From Lysinibacillus odysseyi (GTDB taxonomy: Bacteria; Bacillota; Bacilli; Bacillales_A; Planococcaceae): a DNA stretch of 64,000 nucleotides. Shown here piece by piece: positions 1 to 8,026 of this stretch. Below the pieces are notes generated by a model, which did no database searches, was not told the DNA's origin, and saw only the letters and a program-made list of their open reading frames with translations. Positions within the stretch are counted from its first letter, which is position 1; each line of letters begins with the position of its first letter. A program made the position numbers and the translations under genes. The stretch is from positions 744,001-808,000 of the forward strand of contig JABUKB010000001.1 of the NCBI GenBank assembly GCA_014595895.1, written 5' to 3'.

Positions 1-2
1 CA

Positions 3-665
3 GATCAAGTAGCAGCTGCGAATGGAACAGTGGCTGTTATTTCTGTAGGCTGGGATCCAGGGCTATTCTCTTTAAATCGTTTATTAGGAGAGACAGTATT
101 ACCAGTAGGCAATACATATACATTCTGGGGAGACGGCTTAAGCCAAGGTCACTCAGACGCAGTACGCCGTATTGAAGGCGTGAAAAACGGGGTACAGTAT
201 ACACTGCCAATTCGTGAAGCGGTAGACCGTGTACGCAGCGGTGAAAACCCTGAACTTTCTACACGTGAAAAGCATGCGCGTGAATGTTTCGTTGTCCTTG
301 AAGAAGGAGCAGACGCAGCAGCTATCGAAAAAGAAATCAAAGAAATGCCAAACTATTTCTCTGATTATGATACAACGGTGAACTTTATTTCAGAAGAGGA
401 GCTACAAGCAAACCACGCCGGCATGCCGCATGGTGGATTTGTGATCCGTTCAGGGGAGTCAGGCGAGGGCGACAAACAAATCCTAGAGTTCTCACTGAGA
501 TTAGAGTCTAACCCTATGTTCACATCGAGTGTCTTGCTAGCTTATGCACGTGCTGCTTATAAATTAGCACAAACAGGTGACAAAGGAGCAAAAACGGTAT
601 TTGATATCCCATTTGGCTTACTATCGCCAAAATCACCAGCTGACTTACGCAAGGAACTACTCTAA
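3..665 (+). CDS. ddh: meso-diaminopimelate D-dehydrogenase, 3' part
   Basis: The frame is open from the first bases of the window, so the N-terminal NADP-binding part lies outside. About 220 codons of the roughly 326-residue enzyme remain. They carry the family's conserved C-terminal substrate/dimerisation domain: FWGDGLSQGHSDAVRRI, VQYTLPIREA, and GMPHGGFVIRSGESG, all close to Corynebacterium glutamicum Ddh. The enzyme reductively aminates tetrahydrodipicolinate to meso-DAP in one step, feeding lysine and peptidoglycan synthesis in the cytoplasm. Ddh is scattered among bacilli and is known from Lysinibacillus-type organisms, which helps place this genome. A GTG at 30 is internal, not the start. 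A hairpin terminator follows directly. Confidence 0.93.
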   Translation, partial: DQVAAANGTVAVISVGWDPGLFSLNRLLGETVLPVGNTYTFWGDGLSQGHSDAVRRIEGVKNGVQYTLPIREAVDRVRSGENPELSTREKHARECFVVLEEGADAAAIEKEIKEMPNYFSDYDTTVNFISEEELQANHAGMPHGGFVIRSGESGEGDKQILEFSLRLESNPMFTSSVLLAYARAAYKLAQTGDKGAKTVFDIPFGLLSPKSPADLRKELL

Positions 666-672
666 TAAACGA

Positions 673-710
673 GCTGTCTTATAAGTGGAAAGCTTATAAG
701 ACGGCTTTTA
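673..710 (+). terminator. terminator after ddh
   Basis: A 13-bp stem (673-685 with 693-705, one G-T pair) is followed by a short T run. It separates ddh from the next gene. Confidence 0.8.
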
Positions 711-771
711 CTCTTTTAGCTACCTTGATAGGTTTTAGGTACATGCTATATATGACGAAAGGGGAATGACC

Positions 772-1350
772 ATGACAGCGAAAATCCAATTTAACGGTTT
801 AATATTGCTGGCTTCTTATATTCAACGACTTTATGTCAATGAACAAATCAAGGAGCGATTAGAGCAAAAATCAGAAGATTTCCCGGTCGTAAAAGATTAT
901 TTTGACTCAGTCAATGCCATTATGCCAATGTTTGTCCAAACGAAAATGCTAACAGGCACGCAAGGACAAAAGCTTGAACAAATTTTAGCAGGCACGATGG
1001 ATATGATGCAGCACTATTTTGAACCACTTAACACATCTTACGCCTATAAATTACGCATCGTGACGTCTACATTATTTGCTGAAAAACTGATGATTCAAGG
1101 CATTCTGCATTTAGGAGAAGTTTTCGGTGAAGATGTGGGAGAAGATATGAAAAAACGTCTGCCATTTTATGAGGAACGCACGAAAATGATCAATCAAGTG
1201 GTAGCAGCCAAGCAAGCCGATGTAGAGCCGACACCGGAAGTGGTAGCGGTTATTGACAAATGGTATGAAGGCATTGCAGAAAATCAACAAAACATACTTC
1301 AAGATATGAATAAAATTGCACCAATGATTGGTATAGGAAAGAAGGAATGA
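772..1350 (+). CDS. conserved unknown protein coupled to purU
   Basis: About 192 residues, soluble and predicted helical, with no signal peptide or membrane segment; I do not recognise a family. An ATG exists at 766, but the SD AAAGGGG (758-764) is only one base away. The ATG at 772 sits at normal spacing and is preferred. The stop overlaps the purU start by 4 bp (ATGA), so the two are translationally coupled and probably serve linked functions, though one-carbon metabolism for this protein is only guilt by association. Codon use matches its neighbours. Confidence 0.8.
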   Translation: MTAKIQFNGLILLASYIQRLYVNEQIKERLEQKSEDFPVVKDYFDSVNAIMPMFVQTKMLTGTQGQKLEQILAGTMDMMQHYFEPLNTSYAYKLRIVTSTLFAEKLMIQGILHLGEVFGEDVGEDMKKRLPFYEERTKMINQVVAAKQADVEPTPEVVAVIDKWYEGIAENQQNILQDMNKIAPMIGIGKKE

Positions 1351-2234
1351 AGATGGCTGTAGCCGTTGATCCAGCACTACAAAACCGCGCAAGACTATTA
1401 GTGAAATGTCCTGATAAGCCCGGTATAGTTTCATTATTATCAACTTTTTTACATTCACACAACGCAAATATCATTGATTCAAGTCAATTTTCAAGTGACC
1501 CGACAAACGGTACATTCTTTATCCGAATCGAGTTTAACTGTGATAATTTAGTAATGAAACGCGATGATATGGAGCAACAATTTGCCGAGCTAGCAGCTGC
1601 ACATGAAATGTCGTATAGCTTCCATTATAAAGCGGTACGCCAGCGTGTCGCGATTTATGTATCTAAGGAAACCCATGCACTGATGGAGCTATTATGGGAA
1701 TGGCAGAATGGTGATTTAGATATGGAAATTGCTGTGGTGATTAGCAATTCAGACGTAGCACGCCCTATGGTAGAGGCGCTAGGGATTCCGTATTATTATA
1801 TCCCGGCAAACAAGGACATCCGTGAACAAGTCGAGGCACAGCAGATCCGTCTCATGAAAGAATATCGTGTTGACTTGCTGATTTTGGCACGTTATATGCA
1901 GATTTTAACGCCAAACTTTGTATCCCACTTTGAACACCGTATTATTAATATTCACCATTCGTTTTTACCGGCATTTATCGGAGCCAATCCGTACAAACGT
2001 GCTTTTGAACGCGGGGTAAAACTAATCGGAGCCACGAGTCATTACGTGACGAATGATTTGGATGAAGGACCAATCATTGAGCAAGATGTTGAGCGGGTAG
2101 ATCATCGCAATGACGTACAAGAACTCAAAAAAATCGGTCAAAAAATTGAACGACGCGTATTAGCGCGTGCTGTTAAATGGCACTTAGAAAATCGTGTCAT
2201 CGTAGAAGGCAATAAAACGATTGTCTTCCACTAG
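1347..2234 (+). CDS. purU: formyltetrahydrofolate deformylase
   Basis: The N-terminal ACT domain (about residues 14-95, beginning RARLLVKCPDKPGIVSLLS) is followed by a formyltransferase-fold hydrolase domain. That domain carries the catalytic-region motifs NIHHSFLPAFIGANPY and the later Asp in DLDEGPIIEQDV. At 295 aa it is family length. PurU hydrolyses 10-formyl-THF to THF and formate, balancing the one-carbon pool and supplying formate to purine synthesis. The start ATG at 1347 overlaps the upstream stop. An in-frame ATG at 1353 is better spaced from GAAAGAAGG and may be used instead. The gene ends at a strong bidirectional terminator. Confidence 0.95.
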   Translation: MKMAVAVDPALQNRARLLVKCPDKPGIVSLLSTFLHSHNANIIDSSQFSSDPTNGTFFIRIEFNCDNLVMKRDDMEQQFAELAAAHEMSYSFHYKAVRQRVAIYVSKETHALMELLWEWQNGDLDMEIAVVISNSDVARPMVEALGIPYYYIPANKDIREQVEAQQIRLMKEYRVDLLILARYMQILTPNFVSHFEHRIINIHHSFLPAFIGANPYKRAFERGVKLIGATSHYVTNDLDEGPIIEQDVERVDHRNDVQELKKIGQKIERRVLARAVKWHLENRVIVEGNKTIVFH

Positions 2235-2242
2235 GGAAATCT

Positions 2243-2287
2243 GAAAAAGCGTCTTTTCTTAAAAAAATTAAGAAAAGACGCTTTTTC
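2243..2287. terminator. bidirectional terminator purU / small membrane gene
   Basis: A perfect 18-bp stem (2243-2260 with 2270-2287) with A and T tracts on both sides lies between purU and the convergent small gene on the minus strand. Confidence 0.9.
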
Positions 2288-2294
2288 GATTATA

Positions 2295-2396
2295 TTACAC
2301 AGAGATGAAGAATATATTAATTAATATGCCTACGACAAAGGCTAAAATAAAGCCAATTAATGCTAAGACAGCTTGGTACGGTTTTATTAACATCAT
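2295..2396 (-). CDS. 33-residue single-pass membrane protein
   Basis: Reads MMLIKPYQAVLALIGFILAF and ends in INIFFISV. It is one membrane helix with a short basic N-terminus, so N-in is likely. The strong SD AAGGGGTGG lies about six bases before the first ATG. The stop lies just before the shared bidirectional terminator. An overlapping open frame on the plus strand has no SD and is rejected. Function unknown; such one-helix proteins in bacilli are often sporulation- or envelope-associated, but nothing here proves that. The 390 bases upstream hold only AT-rich sequence and the TetR promoter region. Confidence 0.6.
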   Translation of the reverse strand: MMLIKPYQAVLALIGFILAFVVGILINIFFISV

Positions 2397-2696
2397 GCCC
2401 ACCCCTTATTCAGATGATTTATTATACTCTTCCCTGCTTTATAAAGCGAAAACATACAATATATATGTTAAGAGCATGACAATCATGCTCGGTTAAAAAA
2501 CGAAATTCAGAAAAATCTGTAAAAAGTTATTTTTATAAAATCAATTTCCTTATGTTAAGTATTGATATAAAAGCTCTTATTGATACGTAAAAAAGATAAT
2601 CTCTATTTTGAAATAATAAAAATAGTGTTCTATTTAGAGAAAAACGTATTTTTCGAGAAAATAAAGAAAAAATTAGTAGACGAATGGAAATGCAAA

Positions 2697-2726
2697 TGCT
2701 ATATTCTAATTGTAATCTAAATTACA
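2697..2726 (+). promoter_or_regulatory. putative promoter and operator of the TetR gene
   Basis: An extended -10 (TG at 2697, TATATT at 2700-2705) is followed by a perfect inverted repeat TGTAAT-N4-ATTACA at 2711-2726, which would cover the start of transcription. No good -35 is seen. The repeat differs from the palindrome before the catabolic operon. The rest of 2397-2787 is AT-rich with nothing else recognisable. Confidence 0.35.
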
Positions 2727-2787
2727 TGAAGCAGAAAAAACAGGTATTTTCGATCAATAGACTTTAATGGAAAATAAGGAGTGGTAC

Positions 2788-3429
2788 ATGGAGGGACAAA
2801 AATTGAAGCAAACAGTTAAAGAGCGTATTTTAGACACTGCACTCGATTTGTTTCAGCAAAAAGGCTACCACGGTGTCTCTGTTGATGAAATTGTCGATGT
2901 AGCGAAAACATCCAAAGGCGGATTTTATCACAATTTTAAGTCAAAAGATGCCTTACTCTATGAAATTCATGATATTTTCATTTCGCATGTACTAGCAGAA
3001 ACGAAAATAGCATGCAAGACACATAGTAATCCAATTGATCAGTTATGTGCGATGCTGTATGCCTTTACCAATGTATTTGATGTATACAATCGTCATATTA
3101 CTGTATTTTATGATGAAAGTGCCTATTTGCAACCCGATTATAAAGCAAATATTAAACAAAAAAGAACTGAATATCGTAGACTCATTGAAGGCGTGATCGA
3201 AGAAGGGAAGCAAAGTGGACATTTTCGTTCAGAAATTTCCACACGTATAACGACGATGGCAATTATTGGGATGGTGAACTGGACCTATAAATGGTACTGG
3301 CGCAATGGAGAACTCTCAATGGAACAAATTACGTTGTATTTTAACGATATGATCTTACGAGGCATTGTGACGGAGCAAGGATTTAACGAATCATTTGCTA
3401 AGCAGTATATCCAGAGCAAAGTCGTTTAA
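2788..3429 (+). CDS. TetR-family regulator of the acyl-CoA/leucine catabolic operon
   Basis: About 213 residues. The N-terminal HTH (ILDTALDLFQQKGYHGVSV and TSKGGFYHNFKSKDAL) is classic TetR/AcrR; the helical C-terminus is the ligand and dimer domain. ATG at 2788 follows AAGGAG at 6 bases. An ATG at 2767 lacks an SD, and a TTG at 2803 behind GGAGGGA is possible. It lies directly upstream of the yng-type operon in the same direction, separated by a terminator and a perfect palindrome. It is therefore probably an acyl-CoA-responsive repressor of that operon, as is usual for TetR regulators next to fatty or branched acyl-CoA genes; the ligand is not visible. Confidence 0.88.
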   Translation: MEGQKLKQTVKERILDTALDLFQQKGYHGVSVDEIVDVAKTSKGGFYHNFKSKDALLYEIHDIFISHVLAETKIACKTHSNPIDQLCAMLYAFTNVFDVYNRHITVFYDESAYLQPDYKANIKQKRTEYRRLIEGVIEEGKQSGHFRSEISTRITTMAIIGMVNWTYKWYWRNGELSMEQITLYFNDMILRGIVTEQGFNESFAKQYIQSKVV

Positions 3430-3450
3430 CTAGTGGAAACTAGTTTTTTT
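3428..3450 (+). terminator. terminator overlapping the TetR stop codon
   Basis: A 7-bp stem (3428-3434 with 3439-3445), GGAA loop and seven to eight T. It begins inside the stop codon, so the regulator and operon are probably separate transcripts. Confidence 0.7.
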
Positions 3451-3464
3451 AACCAAATATACAA

Positions 3465-3478
3465 ACCGACTAGTCGGT
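3465..3478 (+). promoter_or_regulatory. palindromic operator candidate ACCGACTAGTCGGT
   Basis: A perfect 14-bp palindrome lies between the TetR terminator and the first operon gene, 40 bases before its start. It is GC-richer than its AT-rich surroundings, typical of a TetR-family dimer site. It is the obvious candidate operator of the adjacent regulator. A matching -35/-10 pair is not clear. Confidence 0.7.
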
Positions 3479-3517
3479 CAAAAAGCGATGCTAAAAGCAA
3501 CATAAGGGGGAAATGAG

Positions 3518-4660
3518 ATGAATTTTGAATTAACAAAAGAGCAACAAATGATCCGTGACATGGTACGTGATTTTGCCCAGGCAGAAATCGCACCACATGC
3601 AAGAGAATTAGATGCAACCCATTCATTCCGTAAAGAAAGCTTTGATAAAATGGCGGAGCTTGGACTATTCGGTATACCCTTTCCAGAAGAGTACGGCGGT
3701 TCAGACGGCGGAACGATTTCTTATGCGTTGGCAGTAGAAGAAATCGGACGCGCTTGCGGTGGTACAGGGTTATCTTATGCAGCGGCTGTATCATTGGGAG
3801 CGACTCCTTTTTTAAACTTCGGTACAGAAGAACAAAAGCAAGAATACTTAGTCCCTATGGTTGAGGGGAAAACATTCGGTTCCTTCGGTTTAACAGAGCC
3901 AAATGCAGGTTCCGATGCCGGTGGTACGCGAACGAAAGCATACTTAGATGGAGACGAATGGGTCATCAATGGTGAAAAATGCTGGATTACAAACGCTAGC
4001 TATGCTCGTCAAATCGTTTGTACGGCAGTAACAGGTCAGGACGAACGCGGTAAAAATATCATTACGGCGATTATCGTACCAAGTGACACACCAGGCGTGA
4101 CGATTCGTTCAGAATATGAAAAAATGGGGGTACGTGCTTCCAATACATGTGAAATTGTGTTAGAAAATGTACGCGTACCAAAGGAAAATGTATTAGGCGA
4201 TGAAAAGCGCGGCTTCGGGCAGTTCTTAAATACATTAGACGGCGGTCGTATCTCGATCGCAGCACTTTCTGTTGGCATCGCGCAATCCGCTTTTGAAAAA
4301 GCTCTGCAATATTCAAAAGAGCGTGTGCAATTTGGTCAATCGATTTCAAAATTACAAGCGATTCAATTTAAGTTAGCAGATATGGCAATGGAAATTGAAT
4401 TGGCACGTAATATGGTACACAAGGCAGCTTGGCTAAAGGATAATGGCAAACCATTTAAAAAAGAAGCAGCGTATGCAAAGCTTTTCGCCTCTGAGATGGG
4501 CTTCCGTACTTGTAACCAGGCTATCCAAATTCACGGTGGCTACGGCTATATGGCGGAATATGATGTAGAGCGTCATTTACGTGATATTAAATTGATGGAA
4601 ATTGGTGAAGGTACTTCTGAAATTCAACGTGTCGTTATTTCTCGTCAGCTAGGCTGTTAA
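3518..4660 (+). CDS. yngJ: acyl-CoA dehydrogenase (YngJ type)
   Basis: A full-length 380-aa acyl-CoA dehydrogenase with the N-terminal helical domain, the FAD/substrate signature GLTEPNAGSDAGG (near residue 130), the mid-protein beta domain, and the C-terminal signature QIHGGYGYMAEYDVERHLRD. Glu364 in IGEGTSEIQR sits at the catalytic-base position of short/medium-chain enzymes. True isovaleryl-CoA dehydrogenases use a Glu near 254 and have Gly/Ala here. Position in the operon implies isovaleryl-CoA to 3-methylcrotonyl-CoA oxidation, but the motif fits a broader short or branched-chain specificity. SD AAGGGGG precedes the ATG. First gene of the operon, behind the palindrome. Confidence 0.93.
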   Translation: MNFELTKEQQMIRDMVRDFAQAEIAPHARELDATHSFRKESFDKMAELGLFGIPFPEEYGGSDGGTISYALAVEEIGRACGGTGLSYAAAVSLGATPFLNFGTEEQKQEYLVPMVEGKTFGSFGLTEPNAGSDAGGTRTKAYLDGDEWVINGEKCWITNASYARQIVCTAVTGQDERGKNIITAIIVPSDTPGVTIRSEYEKMGVRASNTCEIVLENVRVPKENVLGDEKRGFGQFLNTLDGGRISIAALSVGIAQSAFEKALQYSKERVQFGQSISKLQAIQFKLADMAMEIELARNMVHKAAWLKDNGKPFKKEAAYAKLFASEMGFRTCNQAIQIHGGYGYMAEYDVERHLRDIKLMEIGEGTSEIQRVVISRQLGC

Positions 4661-4693
4661 TAGATCATTGACAATTAAACAGGAGGAATGTGT

Positions 4694-6337
4694 ATGGCGG
4701 AACTAGTTTATCAGACAATTGGTGAAATGCTAGAGGAAAGAGTAGCAAAATACGCAGATCGAGAGGCATTAGTGTATGCAGATCGAGATTTACGCATGAC
4801 GTACAAGGAGTTTAATGAGCATACCAACCAGGTAGCGAAAGCACTGATGGCGATTGGCCTTGAAAAGGAACAAAACTTTTCTGTATGGACTACCAATGTA
4901 CCCCAGTGGCCAGGGTTACAATTTGGCTCTGGAAAAATGGGAGCAGCCCTCGTTACGGTGAATACCGGCTATCGTTCTTCAGAGTTAGAATACTTATTAA
5001 AGCAATCCGATACGCGAGCTCTTGTGCTCATTGATCAATACCGAGACCATTGTTATATGGATACGCTATATGGCTTATGTCCGGAACTGAAAGAGTGTGA
5101 ACCAGGTCAGCTAAAAAGCGCTCGTTTGCCGCTCCTAAAAACGGTCATTGTTATTGGCGACAAAAAATATCCAGGCACGTATAGTTATGACGAATTTTTA
5201 GCATTAGCAGATACTATATCTGATGAACAATTGCAAGTACGTAAAAATGAATTGCATCATGATGATGTAATTAATATTCAATACACTTCCGGTACAACAG
5301 GATTCCCAAAAGGGGTTATGCTAAGACATTCCAATATAGTGAATAATGGCATTAATATCGCCGAGGCTATGGGATTGACTCATGAAGACCGTCTCTGTAT
5401 CCCAGTACCATTTTTCCACTGTTTTGGCTGCGTAATTGGGACGATGGCTATTGTCACAGCAGGGGGGACGATGGTGCCTGTGCAGGAATTTAATCCTGAA
5501 GAGGTACTGCGGACAGTAGAGAAAGAAAAATGCACAGCACTTCACGGTGTACCGACGATGTTCATCAGTGAGCTGAATTTACCGAATATTAAGCAATTTA
5601 ATTTATCCAGTTTACGAACTGGGGTAATGGCAGGCTCGAACTGTCCGGTCGAGACGATGAAGGATGTCATTCATATTATGGGAATGAAGGATGTCACAAT
5701 CTGTTACGGTCAAACAGAAACATCTCCGGTTATTACCCAGACACGTCCAGAAGATTCACTCGAAGCGAAAACAGAAACAGTCGGACGTCCGCATCCGAAT
5801 ATGGAAATCATTATTGCAGAGCCAGGTACGAATGAAGAATTGCCGCGCGGTGAGCAAGGCGAAATTTTAGCGCGTGGCTATGCGGTAATGAAGGGCTATT
5901 ATAATAACCCTGAAGCGACAGCCGAAACAATTGACAGTGATAACTGGTTGCATACGGGCGACCTAGGTACGATGGATGAGAATGGCTTTATCCGTGTAAC
6001 AGGACGCTTAAAGGACATGATCATTCGCGGAGGGGAAAATATTTACCCGCGCGAAATTGAAGAGTTTTTATACCGCCACCCAAAAATTCTAGATGTACAA
6101 ATCGCAGGTGTACCGGATGAAAAATATGGAGAAGAAGCAGCTGCTTGGATTATTTTAAAAGAAGGACAACAAGCAACAGAAGAAGAAATTCGTGAGTTTT
6201 GTAAAGGACAGATTTCACGTCACAAAATTCCACGCCATATTTTCTTTGTAAAAGAATATCCAATGACAGCTTCAGGGAAAATTCAAAAATTCAAATTACG
6301 TGAGCAATTTGAAGGTCTTGCCAAAACGTTGCAATAG
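4694..6337 (+). CDS. yngI: acyl-CoA synthetase, AMP-binding (YngI type)
   Basis: A 547-aa ANL-superfamily ligase. The adenylation P-loop YTSGTTGFPKGV lies near residue 200; then come CYGQTETSPV, WLHTGDLG, the hinge GRLKDMIIRGGENIYPREIE, and the C-terminal catalytic Lys in TASGKIQKFKLRE. It activates a free acid with ATP and CoA; in this operon a branched short-chain acid such as isovalerate, or acetoacetate, is likely. SD GGAGGA (4682-4687) abuts an ATG at 4688, so the ATG at 4694 with 6-base spacing is chosen. It starts 33 bases after the dehydrogenase stop. Confidence 0.92.
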   Translation: MAELVYQTIGEMLEERVAKYADREALVYADRDLRMTYKEFNEHTNQVAKALMAIGLEKEQNFSVWTTNVPQWPGLQFGSGKMGAALVTVNTGYRSSELEYLLKQSDTRALVLIDQYRDHCYMDTLYGLCPELKECEPGQLKSARLPLLKTVIVIGDKKYPGTYSYDEFLALADTISDEQLQVRKNELHHDDVINIQYTSGTTGFPKGVMLRHSNIVNNGINIAEAMGLTHEDRLCIPVPFFHCFGCVIGTMAIVTAGGTMVPVQEFNPEEVLRTVEKEKCTALHGVPTMFISELNLPNIKQFNLSSLRTGVMAGSNCPVETMKDVIHIMGMKDVTICYGQTETSPVITQTRPEDSLEAKTETVGRPHPNMEIIIAEPGTNEELPRGEQGEILARGYAVMKGYYNNPEATAETIDSDNWLHTGDLGTMDENGFIRVTGRLKDMIIRGGENIYPREIEEFLYRHPKILDVQIAGVPDEKYGEEAAAWIILKEGQQATEEEIREFCKGQISRHKIPRHIFFVKEYPMTASGKIQKFKLREQFEGLAKTLQ

Positions 6338-6348
6338 GAGGGTTTAGT

Positions 6349-7707
6349 ATGTTCAACAAAATTTTGATTGCCAATCGTGGTGAAATCGCTAGACGAGTTA
6401 TTCGAACATGTAAAAGACTAGGTATTGAAACAGTAGCGGTTTATTCAGAAGCGGATGCCAATAGTCCACACGTCAGAGAAGCGACAGAAAGTTATTGTAT
6501 CGGTAAGCCTCCTGTATTACACAGCTATTTAAATATTGACGCAATCATTGGGGCAGCAAAAGAGTCGAAAGCAGAGGCGATTCACCCAGGCTACGGCTTA
6601 CTTTCTGAAAATGCAGCTTTCGCTAAACGAGTAGAACAAGAGGGGCTAGTGTTTATTGGACCATCTTCTCAAGTGATTGAATCGATGGGCAGTAAGCTAG
6701 AAGCTCGTAAGATAATGGAAGAAGCAGGTGTACCGATTGTTCAAGGTGTCAATGATCCAATTGCCAATACTGATGAAGCAGCGGTAATTGCTGAACAGAT
6801 TGGTTACCCGGTGATGTTAAAAGCATCGGCTGGCGGCGGCGGTATTGGTATGCAACTTGTTCATAATGAAGCCGAGCTACGTAAAGCATTTGAAGGCAAT
6901 CAAAAGCGTGCCCAAAGCTTCTTTGGTGACGGCACGATGTTTATCGAAAAATTCATTGCTGAGCCGCATCATGTGGAAGTGCAAGTGCTTGCCGATACAC
7001 ATGGTCATGTCGTACCAATTTATGAGCGTGAATGTTCGATTCAACGCCGCAATCAAAAAGTAGTAGAGGAAGCACCGTCACCATTTATTAGTGACGAAAC
7101 ACGTACACGCATGCTAGATGCAGCAGTGAACGCAGCCAGCTCTATTGGATATACGAATGCGGGCACAATTGAATTTTTAGTTGACAAGGATCAGAACTTC
7201 TATTTCTTAGAGATGAATACACGTCTACAAGTTGAACATCCAGTGACTGAAGAAATCACGGGTCTAGATTTAGTTGAACAGCAATTATTAGTAGCGAGTG
7301 GTGAAAAATTAGCCTTTACGCGTGAAGATATTGTGAAGCGTGGTCATGCCATTGAAGTGCGGATTTATGCAGAAGATCCGATAACGTTTTTCCCGTCTCC
7401 AGGACATATCAAGCATTTATCAGTGCCGGAAGGTGAAGGGATTCGTCACGAGCTGGCAGTAGAATCGGGCAGTGATGTTACGCCGTTTTATGATCCGATG
7501 ATCGCCAAACTTGTCGTATTCGGTCATGACCGTTCTGAGGCTTGTGAACGTCTTGCACAGGCTTTAAGAGAATATAAGGTAGAAGGTATTAAAACGAATA
7601 TTCCTATGTTACTAGATATTGTAACAGATGAAGTATTTTTAAGCGGTGATACCAATACAAAGTTTGTAGAGGAATATTATTTGCCAAAAGTAACGGTAAG
7701 CAAATAA
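6349..7707 (+). CDS. yngH: biotin carboxylase subunit of methylcrotonyl/acyl-CoA carboxylase
   Basis: A 452-aa ATP-grasp biotin carboxylase: N-terminal FNKILIANRGEIARRVIRTC, central KASAGGGGIGMQ glycine loop, and the catalytic EMNTRLQVEHPVTEEITGLD. The glycine loop has Ile where AccC usually has Lys, which I take as a subfamily feature. It carboxylates biotin on the small carrier protein encoded next, using ATP and bicarbonate. With the carboxyltransferase at the operon end it would make 3-methylglutaconyl-CoA. SD AGGAGGG is 6 bases from the ATG. A structured 94-base spacer follows, unlike the tight spacing elsewhere in the operon. Confidence 0.93.
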   Translation: MFNKILIANRGEIARRVIRTCKRLGIETVAVYSEADANSPHVREATESYCIGKPPVLHSYLNIDAIIGAAKESKAEAIHPGYGLLSENAAFAKRVEQEGLVFIGPSSQVIESMGSKLEARKIMEEAGVPIVQGVNDPIANTDEAAVIAEQIGYPVMLKASAGGGGIGMQLVHNEAELRKAFEGNQKRAQSFFGDGTMFIEKFIAEPHHVEVQVLADTHGHVVPIYERECSIQRRNQKVVEEAPSPFISDETRTRMLDAAVNAASSIGYTNAGTIEFLVDKDQNFYFLEMNTRLQVEHPVTEEITGLDLVEQQLLVASGEKLAFTREDIVKRGHAIEVRIYAEDPITFFPSPGHIKHLSVPEGEGIRHELAVESGSDVTPFYDPMIAKLVVFGHDRSEACERLAQALREYKVEGIKTNIPMLLDIVTDEVFLSGDTNTKFVEEYYLPKVTVSK

Positions 7708-7711
7708 AAAC

Positions 7712-7770
7712 GAGAAACGGCGCGAAAGATTGAACTTTGGCGAGCACGATCTTCAAGAGTGCCGTTCCTC
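7712..7770 (+). other. hairpin inside the catabolic operon
   Basis: A nested stem in the only long spacer of the operon: AACGGC 7716-7721 pairs with GCCGTT 7761-7766, GAG/CTC flanks it, and AAGAT 7726-7730 pairs with ATCTT 7749-7753. There is no T run, so it is more likely an mRNA stability or processing element than a terminator. Confidence 0.5.
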
Positions 7771-7801
7771 TACATACCATTTTATATCGGAGGGATAGTA
7801 T

Positions 7802-8014
7802 ATGACAATAGTAAAAGCAAGTATGGCGGGAACAGTTTGGAAAGTATTAGTACAAGAAGGCCAAGAAGTAGCAGCTGGCGAGGATGTAGTCATTCTAGAA
7901 TCGATGAAAATGGAGATTCCGATTGCAGCCGAAGAAGCAGGCACAGTGAAGCGTGTGATTGCAGCTGAAGGCGATTTTATTAACGTAGACGACGATTTAG
8001 TCGAAATCGAATAA
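7802..8014 (+). CDS. yngHB: biotin carboxyl carrier protein (70 aa)
   Basis: A 70-residue stand-alone biotinyl domain. Lys36 in ESMKMEIP is the biotinylated residue, and the paired beta-hammerhead halves ([12 protein letters not shown] and [10 protein letters not shown]) are complete. It carries carboxybiotin between the biotin carboxylase upstream and the carboxyltransferase downstream. In most acyl-CoA carboxylases this domain is fused to the carboxylase; a separate tiny gene at this position is the B. subtilis yng arrangement. SD GGAGGG precedes the ATG. The next gene starts 12 bases later. Confidence 0.93.
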   Translation: MTIVKASMAGTVWKVLVQEGQEVAAGEDVVILESMKMEIPIAAEEAGTVKRVIAAEGDFINVDDDLVEIE

Positions 8015-8026
8015 GAGGTGCTGATG

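Noticed and set aside
1111-1474. Two minus-strand frames over the unknown gene/purU junction
   Set aside because: Shadows of well-supported plus-strand genes.
2305-2496. 63-codon plus-strand frame
   Set aside because: No SD; it mirrors a minus-strand small membrane gene that has a strong SD and a terminator.
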